Of a stretch of DNA of 64,000 nucleotides, positions 1 to 27,200 are shown one piece after another. Source of the DNA: Chionoecetes opilio (lineage: Eukaryota > Arthropoda > Malacostraca > Decapoda > Majidae); NCBI GenBank assembly GCA_016584305.1, contig JACEEZ010004931.1:12501-76500 (forward strand), read 5' to 3'. The notes under the pieces were generated by a model. That model did no database searches and had not been told where the DNA came from. It saw only the letters and a program-made list of their open reading frames with translations. Numbering within the stretch: position 1 is the first letter of the stretch; every line of letters begins with the position of its first letter. The position numbers and the translations under genes were made by a program.

Positions 1-177
1 AAACCCCCCCCACACACACACCGGCCGCCTCTAGCCACGCCCCTTTTCGTCGGCCGGACAGGCCGCGCCGGTGTGTGTGTGGCCGGCTTAAAGCCGGCCA
101 CACACACACCGGCGCGGCCTGTCCGGCCGACGAAAAGGGGCGTGGCTAGAGGCGGCCGGTGTGTGTGTGGGGGGTTT
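1..177. repeat. Near-perfect GC-rich palindrome
   Basis: The two halves are reverse complements, with the centre near position 90 (ggccggctt-a-aagccggcc). Each arm is about 87 bases and runs through a CACACACACACCGGCC block, a GCGGCCTGTCCGGCCG block and a terminal run of C or G. Reading frames on both strands here are artefacts of the symmetry. It may be the junction of two inverted copies of the repeat that follows. Confidence 0.85.
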
Positions 178-555
178 TTCATCCGGCGGGGCCTGTCGCA
201 GCGGCCGGATGAAAATCAGTCGGCGCTTGAAAATTCCGTCCGGCGCGGCCTGCCGCCTGTGTGTGTGTGGGTGCCTTCCGGCGCGGCCCGCCCCTCGCTC
301 GGCCAGATAATGACTAATTGTACAGCCGGCCACACACACACCGGCGCGGCCTGTCCGGCCGACGAAAAGGGGCGTGGCTAGAGGCGGCCGGTGTGTGTGT
401 GGGGGTGTTTTTCATCCGGCGGGGCCTGTCGCAGCGGCCGGATGAAAATCAGTCGGTGCTTGAAAATTCCGTCCGGCGCGGCCTGCCGCCTGCGTGTGTG
501 TGGGTGCCATCCGGCGCGGCCCGCCCCTCGCTCGGCCAGATAATGTCTAATTGTA
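96..555. repeat. GC-rich tandem duplication, two units
   Basis: Two direct copies (about 96-321 and 327-555) share the CACACACACACCGG block, the CATCCGGCGGGGCCTGTCGC segment, a TGAAAATTCCGTCCGG segment and the end CTCGGCCAGATAATG. They differ at a few sites. The high CpG content contrasts with the AT-rich surroundings. No coding function is claimed; open frames arise only because the GC-rich repeat lacks stops. Confidence 0.8.
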
Positions 556-559
556 CCAG

Positions 560-1130
560 TTATAATTGTATTTATGATAATATAGGTATTATATAGGACG
601 TATTATATATAGTATGACGTATTATATATAGGTATTATATATGGCTGCACATGCAGCCATCACCAGCAAGTCATTTTCGGACAGCGGATTCATGTTGTCA
701 CCACGGCGGTCCGACGTGTACTGTATATTTTCATGAGGCGGCCGGTGTGTGTGTGGGTCTCGTCCGGCGAACGATGCCCCGCCACTTTTTGTCGGCCGGA
801 CAGGCCGCGCCGGTGTGTGTGTGGCCGGCTTACCAGTAATAATTGTATTTATGATAATATAGGTATTATATATGACGTATTATATATAGTATGACGCATT
901 ATATATAGTATGACGTACTATATATAAATATTATATATGGCTGCACATGCAGCCATCACCAACAAGTCATTTTCGGACAGCGGATTCATGTTGTCACCAC
1001 GGTGGTCCGACGTGTACTGTATATTGTCATGAGGCGGCCGGTGTGTGTGTGGGTCTCGTCCGGCGAACGATGCCCTGCCACTTTTTGTCGGCCGGACAGG
1101 CCGCGCCGGTGTGTGTGTGGCCGGCTTAAG
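560..1130. repeat. 296-bp direct repeat with AT-rich and GC-rich halves
   Basis: The segment beginning GGCTGCACATGCAGCC at 642 recurs at 938. Each unit joins an AT-rich TATATATAGTATGACG tract to a GC-rich end carrying the same GTCCGGCCG and CACACACACC motifs as the block at 1-555, so the whole 1-1130 region belongs to one repeat system. Confidence 0.8.
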
Positions 1131-1399
1131 AGACAGATAATCTTAAATAATCGAGGCTTGGGACACTTTCCCTCCTATTGTATAAAAGCCCCGTTGTATA
1201 AAAGAAAACTATCATTATCACTATTATTATCATCATCATTGAATATATCCATAACAACAACAACGACAATAATCTTATTATATATTACTTTCAACACTTT
1301 TTCATGTGTGTTGCAAGAGTTCTTTTCGCCACCATGGTAGACCCGCGGCTTTGCAAAACAGCACCTCGGGAGAACGCTGACCAAGGATAATAAAGAAAC
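1131..1399. other. AT-rich spacer, nothing recognised
   Basis: Unique-looking AT-rich sequence with short ATT/CAT runs. No gene or element recognised. Confidence 0.5.
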
Positions 1400-1672
1400 A
1401 CAAAAACAAAATCCAAAAACAAAACAAAACAAAACCCAAAAATAATACAAAACAAACCCCCAAAACAAAACAAAACAAACCTCCAAAACAAAACAAAACA
1501 AACCCCCAAAACAAAACAAAACAAACCTCCAAAACAAAACAAAACAAACCCCCAAAACAAAACAAAACAAACCTCCAAAACAAAACAAAACAAACCCCAA
1601 AACAAAACAAAACAAACCTCCAAAACAAAACAAAACAAACCCCCAAAACAAAACAAAACAAACCTCCAAAGC
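1400..1672. repeat. Minisatellite, ~23-bp AAAACAAAAC unit
   Basis: About a dozen units of AAAACAAAACAAAACAAACC with alternating CCCCC and CCTCC ends, giving a ~46-bp dimeric period. Long reverse-strand frames across it (Cys/Phe/Leu/Val repeats) are artefacts of the repeat. Confidence 0.9.
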
Positions 1673-1930
1673 ACAACTGAAAAAAACCCGCAAGTGAAAG
1701 AGACTCAGTAACATCTTGGAATTCTTGCTGATCATCTAATAATTCATGGCTGAGGCGTTGATGCATGGGTGCACGCGTGAGGTGAGGACAGTGCAGGGCA
1801 GCAGCCGAGGGACGGCAGGAGGTGCCTGACGACTGCAGGGAGCGGAGAGCAGCGTGGCGGGAAGGTAGGCTACGCAATACTATGACTTCAGTATTTCTAT
1901 TGGTATGGTGAGTTTTAATTAATAATTGCG

Positions 1931-1933
<3 letters not shown>

Positions 1934-2026
<93 letters not shown>
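1934..2026. repeat. (GT)n microsatellite
   Basis: Uninterrupted GT dinucleotide run of about 90 bases. Confidence 0.97.
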
Positions 2027-2027
<1 letters not shown>

Positions 2028-2028
<1 letters not shown>

Positions 2029-2462
2029 CTTTAGTTATGAGAAGAGATTGAAGCTATTAAATTTACTCTCACTCGAGAGGCGTAGAGTAAGGGGCGATCT
2101 GATAGAAGTTTTTAAGTGGATAAAGGGATACAATAAAGGAGATGTAGGAAAAGTTATATACGGCTAGTAATCAGGGTAGAACAAGAAGTAACGGATTAAA
2201 GTGGAAAAGCGTACATTTAAAAAAGAAATAGGGGAAAACTTTTTTCACAAATAGGGTGGTAAGTTATTGGAATGGACTCAGTAGACAGGTAGTTAGTGCG
2301 GAATCTATATAGGGAGCTTTAGAAGGAGACTAGATAATTTCATGGATGGAGATGGAAGGTGGATGTGTGTAGTATTAAGTAACAGGAACTATACTCGTAA
2401 GTGTAGGTTTCACGGCCTCTTGTAGCTTCCTTATTTTCTTATGTTCTTATGTTCTTATATTT
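2028..2462 (+). mobile_element. CR1-like LINE 3' end (longest copy)
   Basis: This is a non-LTR retrotransposon tail. The first part decodes to SYEKRLKLLNLLSLERRRVR then GDLIEVFKWIKGYN, the typical last motif of CR1/L2-type reverse transcriptases. After frame breaks comes FFTNRVVSYWNGLSRQVVSA. The 3' untranslated end is CGGCCTCTTGTAGCTTCC followed by TTATTTTCTTATGTTCTTATG. It is 5' truncated and degenerate. It is the longest of at least 17 fragments of this family in the window. Confidence 0.8.
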
Positions 2463-3078
2463 GGTGGATGGTCTATGAAACGAGCTATATACTATATTAT
2501 GTGCCCATCAGTATAGGGTAGTTATTGATTGCTTTAATTGCATCCATCTGAAAAGATTGATAACAAACCTGGAATTTTGTAGTTTCAACCTACTTATATT
2601 GTATTTCTATTGAGATACATATTTCCCTTGTTTTCGATTAGATCTTCATTTCCATCAGCAACTAATTATAGTTTTTAGATACCTTGCCCCATGCCTCTAA
2701 CAATATCTCTGAATCATAGGGAAATTACGGATTTTGGAGGAGAAATGAAAAAAATTATGGCGGTGAGGTTCAGAAAGACAAGAATCATGAAAGAAACAAT
2801 GGGAAAATAAAATTCACTCAAATTATCAAATCTACCTCAACAAAAAATCATTAACCACACCAAACTCAAACCATCTTTTGTGTAACCAAAGACTATTGTA
2901 TACAGTAGTCTTTTGTGTAACATAACGCAATTGCTTCCTTTTAAAGATCGGGCCATTTTATTGGGTATTAGCCAAAAATCTATTTGTGAAAAATTATATC
3001 ATCCCAAGGACTTTTTATTATATTTCATGAATTATTATAGGACAACTAGAGAGCATGGCAATATTACCTTGATATATA
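2463..3078. other. Intergenic, nothing recognised
   Basis: AT-rich sequence without a recognisable gene. A short open frame at 2913-3095 has no recognisable motif and runs into a LINE fragment. Confidence 0.5.
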
Positions 3079-3285
3079 AGAACATAAGAAAATAAGGAAG
3101 CTACAAGAGGTTGGGAGACCTACACGTGGTAGTTCCTGTTACTTAACACTACCTACATCCACCTTTCATCCCCATCCATGAAATTGTCTAGCCTCCTTTT
3201 AAAGCTCCCTATTGACTCCGCGCACTGACTACCTGACGACTCCCTTCCAGTCCATGGACGAGTCCATTCCATATATCACCTTCAT
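3079..3285 (-). mobile_element. CR1-like LINE 3' end fragment
   Basis: Reverse copy of the family: AAGAACATAAGAAAATAAGG, GAAGCTACAAGAGG, then the complement of the SAES..FKRRLD coding tail. Confidence 0.8.
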
Positions 3286-3527
3286 TACGCCCACAGGATG
3301 CAAATTTAAACCATTAGGAATAGTTTTGTTCCTCGATCTCTGCTCCAAGATATCGACCGCTGAATGTGGATTATCTTAAAAAAATACTTTAATCTTCCTT
3401 TAAGTCAATTTTTAGAGGAAACTTTACTGACAAACATTATGTGATGTGATTTTAGGAAACAATTATCTACTTGTCCTCCTACTCACGCTCGCTTTCCTGC
3501 TTCCCTCACTGTTCCAATAGACTCAGT

Positions 3528-3702
3528 TGTCAGGTATATATAATTATGCGGAGTCATTAGAGAGCTTTAATAGGAGACTAGAGAATTTCATGGATGGGGA
3601 TGAAAAGTGGATGTAGGTAGTGTTAATTAAGTAACAGGAACTACCACGTGTAGGTCTCATGGCCTCTTGTAGCTTCCTTATTTTCTTGTGTTCTTATGTT
3701 CC
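3528..3702 (+). mobile_element. CR1-like LINE 3' end fragment
   Basis: Carries GCGGAGTCATTAGAGAGC, ATGGATGGGGATGAAAAG and the CCTCTTGTAGCTTCCTTATT tail. Direct orientation. Confidence 0.8.
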
Positions 3703-3833
3703 TTAGCTTTGTGCAGATCAATACTAACTTTGATCTAGGGTAAGATAAAAACGCGGAGTCCCAATTACAAACCTGCTGAATACCGACCACTCGTCCAGCT
3801 TCTCCCTATGGAAAGTAGATAGTGTGTTAAGGT

Positions 3834-4303
<470 letters not shown>

Positions 4304-4489
4304 TGCATAGCGGAAGGTGTGAAATATTTGAGTTGATCCCCTTTCACTAACTTCGCCACCACCTTTCATATGGAAGCTTTTACCTGCCGCTAAATTAATC
4401 CAACTGGGATCAGAAGAAGGTGGAAAAGTTGAATGGAAAAGGGAATGTCCATCGTTTTGAGCGTTGAGTGTACATTATCTGCTGTAAAT

Positions 4490-4565
4490 AATAAGAACAT
4501 AAGAACACAAGAAAATAAGGAAGCTACAAGAGACAGTGAGACCTACACGTGATAGTTCCTGTAAA
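4490..4565 (-). mobile_element. CR1-like LINE 3' end fragment (short)
   Basis: Only the terminal ~75 bases: AAGAACATAAGAACAC, AATAAGGAAGCTACAAGAG, GACCTACACGTGATAG. Confidence 0.75.
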
Positions 4566-5551
4566 TATATAGCCTACTTGTCATAACTGATAACATGTAT
4601 CACAGAATGGGAAAAAAACTTTTTTTTCCTATGAATCGAAACTTTATGAATAAGGAAATAGTGGTATTGTTTCGTGGATGTGTCTCCGCCCCATGTGAGT
4701 AATAGGCGTTACATAATTATAAGTAATTGCAGCGTCAAGAAGATAAATCTAGTAATAATCATATAATCAATCTACATGAGGAAAGGCAAAGAAATGTCTA
4801 CGTCAAGAATAATAGGGTACCATGATTTGATACCCTGTAGTTTGGCGCTATAGGCACAAATGTAAAAAAGAAAAAAAAAAAAAAGCCTAAGAAAATGGAC
4901 AGTGCCGCTACAGCTTGTAATAATAGTAGACCTATGACAGAAATATATAGGGTAATTTATCACTATATCTACCCGAGACTTACGTTAATAGTTAAGATCC
5001 TCCCAAACATGCATGCCTCCTACCGAACACATGCTGAAATGTTGATGAGCAGACAGTTTACCTTCTATCGTTCAGATTTTTTTTTCCCGCATACCATCGT
5101 CGCTTCCCCACACCTGAGTGACGCCTCATTTTATCCCAGTCAGCTCTTTACCACTGCTCGGGTAAGATACTCACTCTCTCCCCACCCTCATTTCTCAATT
5201 CAAATATTAAAAGCAGTATCCTTTGCACTCGCCCACAGTGTAGCGCAGGTAACCACCGGTGGGATCTTTAAATGTCTTATGGTAGCAATCGTGGAATATA
5301 TTAGATTTGTTTTTCGCAATTTTAACGCGAAACTATTAGTCCTAGAGGAAACATTTCTAGGGAAACAAATGTTAAGTTTGAGGTGTTCTACCTGATGGTA
5401 TGATAGGTGTCTTGAAAAAATAAAGACTAAGATTATCTTCTACTGGATAAAAGAGGCACAAGATACTCATCTCTTAGTAATGAAAACACTGCAAAATCAG
5501 CGCTAATAAGAAAAAAAATACACGTTTGTGCTCTTATAAACTATCATTTCA
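4566..5551. other. 5' flank of the IR gene, nothing recognised
   Basis: AT-rich sequence. An open frame at 4895-5395 (+) has no recognisable domain, atypical composition and no splice-compatible link to the gene downstream, so it is not called. Confidence 0.45.
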
Positions 5552-5761
5552 TAAACCCTTCACGCCCAGATCTTTCCTTTACTATATAAAATCGTTTGTT
5601 GTCAGCCATAAAATTACGATAAATAGCTTAATATACTTAATCAACTAGTGGACAAGGATACTAAACAGGTCTTGATGTATAAAGTAGTGCTTACTTTCAT
5701 TAAAATACTCTAATGGTAGCCAAATTACAATAGAAATTACGTTCTGGGCCTCAAGGGTTAA
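5552..5761 (+). mobile_element. TTAA-bounded MITE, copy 1
   Basis: Starts AACCCTTCACGCCCAGATC and ends CTGGGCCTCAAGGGTTAA. The core ACTAAACAGGTC is present. One terminal C/G is missing at each end compared with other copies. It lies about 100 bases upstream of the IR start codon. Confidence 0.85.
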
Positions 5762-5863
5762 GCAACAACAAAACAAAGCAGCATGGACGCACTGCTTCAT
5801 GACCGCGATATGTTATTTGTTCTGTTTTTGTAATTACAGCAATTTGGTGAATTCTGCTGAGTG

Positions 5864-20928
<15,065 letters not shown>

Positions 20929-21971
20929 TATCAAGATGCATTACCCAGTGGCGCATCTAAGACTTTCTATAGCCTTTCCACCCGATCATTCTGTTATCTG
21001 GAGATGTTCCAGGTCGTTGGCCACAACAAAACCTTTAATAACGTGGCTTTCCATGCTTAGTCTTTGTTTCTAGTGTGTGCTAGTGCCACACAACTTGCTC
21101 TTAATTTTACTTTATCTTTTTGTGAGGTGCAAATGGTGCTTGGCACGCTCAAACTTTAGGACAAGCCAGGTCCATTTATCATACCACATCACTACATATT
21201 TGTGAAGTTCTTTCCCAATATTCTTGAAATCTATATAATTATTGATAAATCTCGAGCCTATTGTTATGAGTTTTCTTATGCTCCTCTACTGTAAAAGCTT
21301 TTCCTTAATGTACTAGTATATATAACATTCTACTATTTATCCACTATAAATATTTTTTATCACCCAGTACTTTTTATTTTTCCGAGGAGTGCAAATTGAA
21401 GAATTTGAATATTTTCCTTGTAGTACATGTATGGCTACATGTATAAGTATCCCAGCCTTAGATGATTGTTGTCTTTGTACTGCTTCACAGAAATGGAATA
21501 TTCAGGTGAGTGCTACAAGTAATGGTGGGATGAATCTAATAAATGGTGAGGGAAATGGCTACAAGAAACACTTCTCCCTCAAACAAGACTAACACTATAG
21601 AGGCACAGCGACAGTTCAGAAAGGTGATAATTTCCTATATATTTTTATCACGCCAAAAAGCTACAAATCAAGTACGGCAGTTCATCTTTTGTCAACAAAT
21701 ATGAAGATCATGAAACAATATATGCATTTTTCATACACTTCTCAAATCAGTCTTTGTAAATGTAGCTACTTATAAATAAATAAATAAAAATTCTTATATC
21801 ATGCTTTGAATACATATTAGAGTTAAGGCATATGTATGGGTATGATAGGTATGGGTGTGGCACATTGTATTGCCGGACCAGTTGCATTACTGCTGGATCA
21901 GCGAGTGTTGAGAAGCCGGCGGGTTTGTTGAGAGGTTACTTAGTCTATTTCCATCTCTCAGGTAAGCTCAC

Positions 21972-22185
21972 ATAAGAACATAAGAAAATAAGGAAGCTAC
22001 AAGAGGCCGTGAGACCTACACGAGGTAGTTCCTGTTATTTAACTCTACCTATATCCACCTCTTCTCCATCCATGAATTTATCCAGACTCCTTTTAAAGAC
22101 CCCAATAGACTCCGCAGTGACCACCTGACGACTGAGTCCATTCCAATCATTCACCACCCTATTTGTGAACCACGAAAACACCCAT
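21972..22185 (-). mobile_element. CR1-like LINE 3' end fragment
   Basis: ACATAAGAAAATAAGGAAGC, AGGCCGTGAGACCTACACG, then the complement of the FKRRLD tail, ending CACCCTATTTGTGAACC. Confidence 0.85.
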
Positions 22186-22783
22186 TAACTTTCCAGCATA
22201 TACATTGATTGAAACGTGTGTTTATGGACATTACTCATCCCCGGCTCTAAGGGTGAGTAGCCTATGTGAGTAGATTTACTCGCGAAAAGGAATAACCAGA
22301 ACATTAGTATCACCCTCTAGCTATACTGTGAAATGTGTAATAAAAATCGGATAAACTTTGTCCCATGCTTCATTATTGATGTGTGGTGTCTACATACTTG
22401 CAGGCATCCACATATGTGTCACAGGTACCCATATATGTGTATATATAATGTACACAATTTGCTGAATTACATAGATCATATAAACATTCACACACATCTT
22501 TTCATACATCACAATGAATGTAAAATGGAGAACACAGTATATGACATGAGAGGTGAGTTGGTCTCCCATATCTCTTTCTCTCTGAAGAATATATATGTAG
22601 AAAGACGAATGATGAAAAAATAATGCACAATGGGTTGTTCAAATGCTATTGCAATAAATCTAGAGACAAACATGGTACACTTATTAACCAGGTAAGAGTT
22701 ATGTGAAATATTCTTTAATGTGAGAATGACAATAGTTACACCAACAATTACATGTGTCAGTGAAACTTGGGTGTGGAATGCTA

Positions 22784-23150
22784 TACAAAGGTCAAGGATC
22801 CAAGCAGATGAAATAAGTGATTTAGGAAGTGGCTGAGGTGTGAGATGAATGGATGGTGAAAGTAATGAAAGTGTGTATAACAAGTTTGGAATGTCAAGTA
22901 AGAGTGAGGGCATGAAATGTGGAGTGGTTGAAGGGGTGAAGCGCAACACTGAGATGGTTTGGTCCTATAGAAAGTATGGCAGAAAGTGAGATTGAGATGA
23001 CCAAGAGATGATGTTAGAGTGTAGTAGATGCGGTGAGTACTAGAGGACGACCCCCACTGACATGATAGGGTGCTAGAGTATGTGAGAGAAAGGGGCGAGA
23101 GAAGAATGAGAGGGTTAGAGTATGAAAGGATAGGAATAAATGAATAGATT
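22784..23150 (+). pseudogene. LINE reverse transcriptase C-terminal remnant
   Basis: With frame breaks it reads GVKRNTEMVWSYRKYG ... RTTPTDMI ... ERGERRMRGLEYERIGINE. This resembles the LRWFGHVERM ... RGRPP.RW ... C-terminal tail of many non-LTR elements, here decayed by stops. Reverse-strand frames over it are shadows. Confidence 0.6.
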
Positions 23151-23400
23151 GATTGATTTAATGCCAAAAAAAGGGGGAAATGTGCCAGACATCAGAGGTC
23201 ATATGGCACTATGGCAAAGCATAAAAAGGGGAGGGGTTATAGAGAAATAGTGAAACGGTGAGGGAAGGGGAAAGAAGCCGAATGATACAGCAGGATGGAT
23301 AGATCAGATGAAGGATGTGGATTTGTTGGAGGAAGGAGGTTAAATAATTCAGGGAGAAGGAGGGAGATTCCGAGAGAATGTCCAGAAATATATGGAGACA
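23150..23400 (+). repeat. Dispersed repeat, copy 1 (GTGCCAGACATCAGAGG family)
   Basis: TTTAATGCCAAAAAAAGG, ATGTGCCAGACATCAGAGGT, GCATAAAAAGGGGAGGGGTT, GGATGTGGATTTGTTGGAGG. The same order is found at 54096-54345, and the first part is found at 32553. Family not recognised. Confidence 0.75.
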
Positions 23401-24228
23401 CTTCTGCCATAGCCATCCCCTTGAGAGAGTTCCTCTTGTGAATGGGCAGGGCATCAGAGATAGTAGTAGTTGCAGTAGAAGTAGACATTGACTCACTATG
23501 GCTTTCAATTGCCACGAGATGCAATGGTCCCATACCATCACTCAGGATTACATGGGAAAAGAACCCCAAACAGGCTATATATTTTCTTCACTTATTGTGA
23601 TATTAAGAAATTCTGCAAAATTCATTAATACCGGGTTTTCACCTCTATTAATATAATTATCAGACCATTCTGTCACTTAATTCCAAAAAACGCTTCATAG
23701 ATTTGATGCTTTATGCTGAAGTAATGACAGCACAGTCTTTTCTGATACAATATATACAAATAAATATAATTAATAAACATCAACAATAAAAGTTCATGTT
23801 TATAAAATATTGGGCATAGTCAGGAAAAAACTGAATTTGGAAAGAAGACAGCTTAAATATTACTGAAAACTGTTACAAAAATAACAAATATATAACTACT
23901 TTCTATATGAATATTTACATTGACTATATACTTATAATATTAGTATGCATTAACATATCATATAAATCACAGAAAATACCACAGCAATGATCCTCAACAG
24001 GAATCCCATTTTCCTGTAACTTTAAATACTACATGAAGTTTAATATGTAGTATATATTAACTCATTTGAATAGTGCTATTAGATCAAAATAGCAAGGATG
24101 TCTTAAGTAAATAGTACAAATTAGTATACAAAGTGTATACAAAATGTTATATTTGTAGAAGCATTAAGCACATTTTCTAATACTACTTTGAAAAGATTCA
24201 TATTACAGTACCCAAAATACTTCCTCCA

Positions 24229-27200
24229 CTAGAAGACAGGAATCTTCTCACGTGGCGTGTGACTCAGATCATCATCAAGTGTCAGCAGCAACTGTAATGC
24301 AAATAGAAATAGATAGACTGTATATAAATAGAAATTGAAAATAGATAGACCATATAGAAATAGAAATAAATAGACTGTATATAAATAGAAATAGATAGAC
24401 TGTATAGAAATAGAAATAAATAGACTGTATAGAAATAGAAATAAATACTGTATAGAAATAGAAATAGATAGACTATATAGAAATAGAAATAAATAGACTG
24501 TATAGAAATATAAATAGATACGACTGTATATAAATAGAAATAAATACTGTATAGAAATAGATAGACTGTATAGAAATAGAAATAGACAAGACTGTATATA
24601 AATAGAAATAAATACTGTATAGAAATAGATAGACTGTATAGAAGTAGAAATAAATACTGTATAGAAATAGAAATAGATAGACTGTATAGTAATAGAAATA
24701 GATAGACTGTATAGAAATATAAATAGACAAGACTGTATATAAATAGAAATAAATACTGTATAGAAATAGAAATAGATAACACTGTATAAAAATAGAAATA
24801 GATAGACTGTATAGAAATAGAAATAGATCTAAGACCACAGGTGTCAGTAACTATAAAAATCTAACCTACGCCACCAACGGGCGAGGGCCAACCATCCAGA
24901 ATGTGCAGGGCCCACCACCTGAGTCCTCAAAAGAAAATAAATAGCCTACAAGCGCTATAGGCTCCAACGTAAAAACAAAAAACAGAAAAAAGGGCATGGG
25001 CAAAAAGTGGGCATGTCAAAACCAAAGAAAGGAAATTGTGGGAAACCGTGGCTCCTGTGATTTCCAGCGCCTTCCTCCTGGCTACATCCTTGATCAGAGC
25101 ACAGGATCTATCAACATACAGACTGTGTACATCCTAAATGGGCAAATGTTGAGTACAAGCTTAACCCCTTCACGCCCAGATCTTTCCTCCTTTGCTATAA
25201 AAAATTGTATGTTGTCGAGCCATCAAATTATAAAAAGTAGCTGAATATACCAAATTAGTTAGTCGACAAGCATACTAAACAGGTCATATCTATACACTAT
25301 TGCTTATATTCACTAAATATCATCTACTATCTACTGGTACCAAAATTACAATGGAAATTACGTTCTGGTTCTCAAGGAGTTAATTATACTTCAAGGTTTA
25401 AGTTTGTTGCAGATTGAAACCTTGGCTTAATTTTGTGCTGACTACCCACCATCCTTCATCAAGACTTACCATGAATCGAAAAAACATGACTATTTATTAT
25501 ATATTTTTATCTTATCCTTCATCAATACTTATCATGAATCCAAAGAACATGACTATTTATTATATATTTTTATTTAATCCTTCACCAATACTTACCATGA
25601 ATCCAAAGAACATGGCTCCAGCAGATAAGAAGTGCCAGATGTCGTGTGTATCATAGAAATGCAACAGAACACACTCCTGGTTGTACTGGCGGCTGTGTGC
25701 AGGGGTGAGCTCCCAGGTGGTGGTGTGTTGGGTGTAGAAGAAAACAGCAGCCCCCCAACAAAGGGCACACAACACCATGTAGAAAATAGGCTGCAAGAGG
25801 AGGCGCTCACTATGCCTCAGCTAAAGGAAAATATAAATACTCAAGGGATTATGCAGGATTGAGCTCTAAAAGTAGGCCTAAAGAAGTGTTTTTAATGCAC
25901 ACTGCTTGCCATACATTAAAGATTTGTGACTATTTAAATCAATGGAGAACTGAAAATCATGCACAAGTATATCGAAATGAATACATTGTCAACTAGGGAC
26001 CAAATTTAATGTAGAACTAAGGACTTACCTTCATAATGATGTAAAATGCAATATAAAGCAGAAGGTTTGTGAGGAATATGATGAGGAGGTATGAGGCAAA
26101 GTCCCTGGGTGTGGATACCATGCCATAGATAGCCAGGCACCAGTTAGCCACGTTGCCCAGCATGAGGAGCACCATGCGGTCACAGTACATGGGGCGGCAG
26201 ATCTGGCTGCGGTCGCTGATCTCACTCAGGAACCACGTCTTCATGCGTTTGATGACTCCAACATCTGGTACAAAAAAATAAGATTATGAAACTGAGATAT
26301 TATTTTTGACAATGAAGATTCAAGAGAGGTACAATCTTTTTCTCTCATTCCCTTTCATCCCCTAAGACAAAATCCTGTATTCAGAAGTTAGAATCTTTAG
26401 AATCTTACCAAGCTTCCACCTGCCCATGTAGTATATCTGGCAGGACAGCAGGAGACAGGCAAGGACATGAATCAGGCCAAATATGATCCAGAAGAGAAGT
26501 GTGCCAGTCAAGACCCCAATGACTCCCAGAAGAACAGCGGCGGCCAAGGCGGCGTAGGTACCACTGGCACTGGCATTGATGTCTGGGTGGCGCGTTTGAT
26601 AGATCTTCAACATGGACAGTACTGAGATCACATACATGAATGACGTGTCTGTGGGAAAGGAAAGAGTGAAGATGGTAAGTACAATGCAAAATATATATCT
26701 TAAACTACGTAATGATAATGCTCTGAGGTTATTCTCTGTTGTCAACTCTTTGCCCATTGCTTTAACCCCTTCACGCCCAGATCTTTCCTTTGCTATATAA
26801 AAAACCGTCTGTTGTTAGAGCATAAAATCACGAAAAGTAACTGAATATACCAAATTAGTTAGTCGACAAGGATACTAAACAGGTCATATCTATAAAATAT
26901 TGCTTATATTCACTAAAAATTGTATAATGGTAGCCAAATTACAATGGAAATTACGTTCTGGTCCTAAAGGGGCTAATGTGAAATCCTCACACCAGATACA
27001 ATGCATTTCCATCTTTTTTTCTTTTAAAAACTGACCAAAACAACAAGCATCAGTAACTTGTTATCCACGAGTGTAAAAGGCATTTTCATCCATTCTTTAA
27101 ATCAAAAGTCCACGCAATTTGTTCATACAAGTGTACTTTCAATAATGACTATTTGGTTGGTATTCAAGAAAAGTACTTACCGAATTGATAGTTAGAGTTG

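Larger units (their letters stand above)
20929..24228. other. Intergenic between the IR and SID1-like genes
   Basis: The two genes are convergent. Apart from the LINE and dispersed-repeat fragments listed separately, the sequence is AT-rich with no recognised gene. Open frames at 21389-21592 and 22333-22623 have no family motifs. Confidence 0.5.

Noticed and set aside
1175..1877. Long reverse-strand frames rich in Cys/Phe/Leu/Val
   Set aside because: They translate the AAAACAAAAC minisatellite; all frames are open because the repeat lacks stops.
4895..5395. 166-codon forward open frame upstream of the IR gene
   Set aside because: No recognisable motif and no link by phase to the first IR exon.
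22509..23569. Several overlapping reverse-strand frames of 96-146 codons
   Set aside because: They lie opposite a decayed LINE remnant and a dispersed repeat; no motifs of their own.
24282..24838. Ser/Ile/Tyr-rich reverse frames
   Set aside because: Minisatellite translation; the true coding part is 24229-24291.
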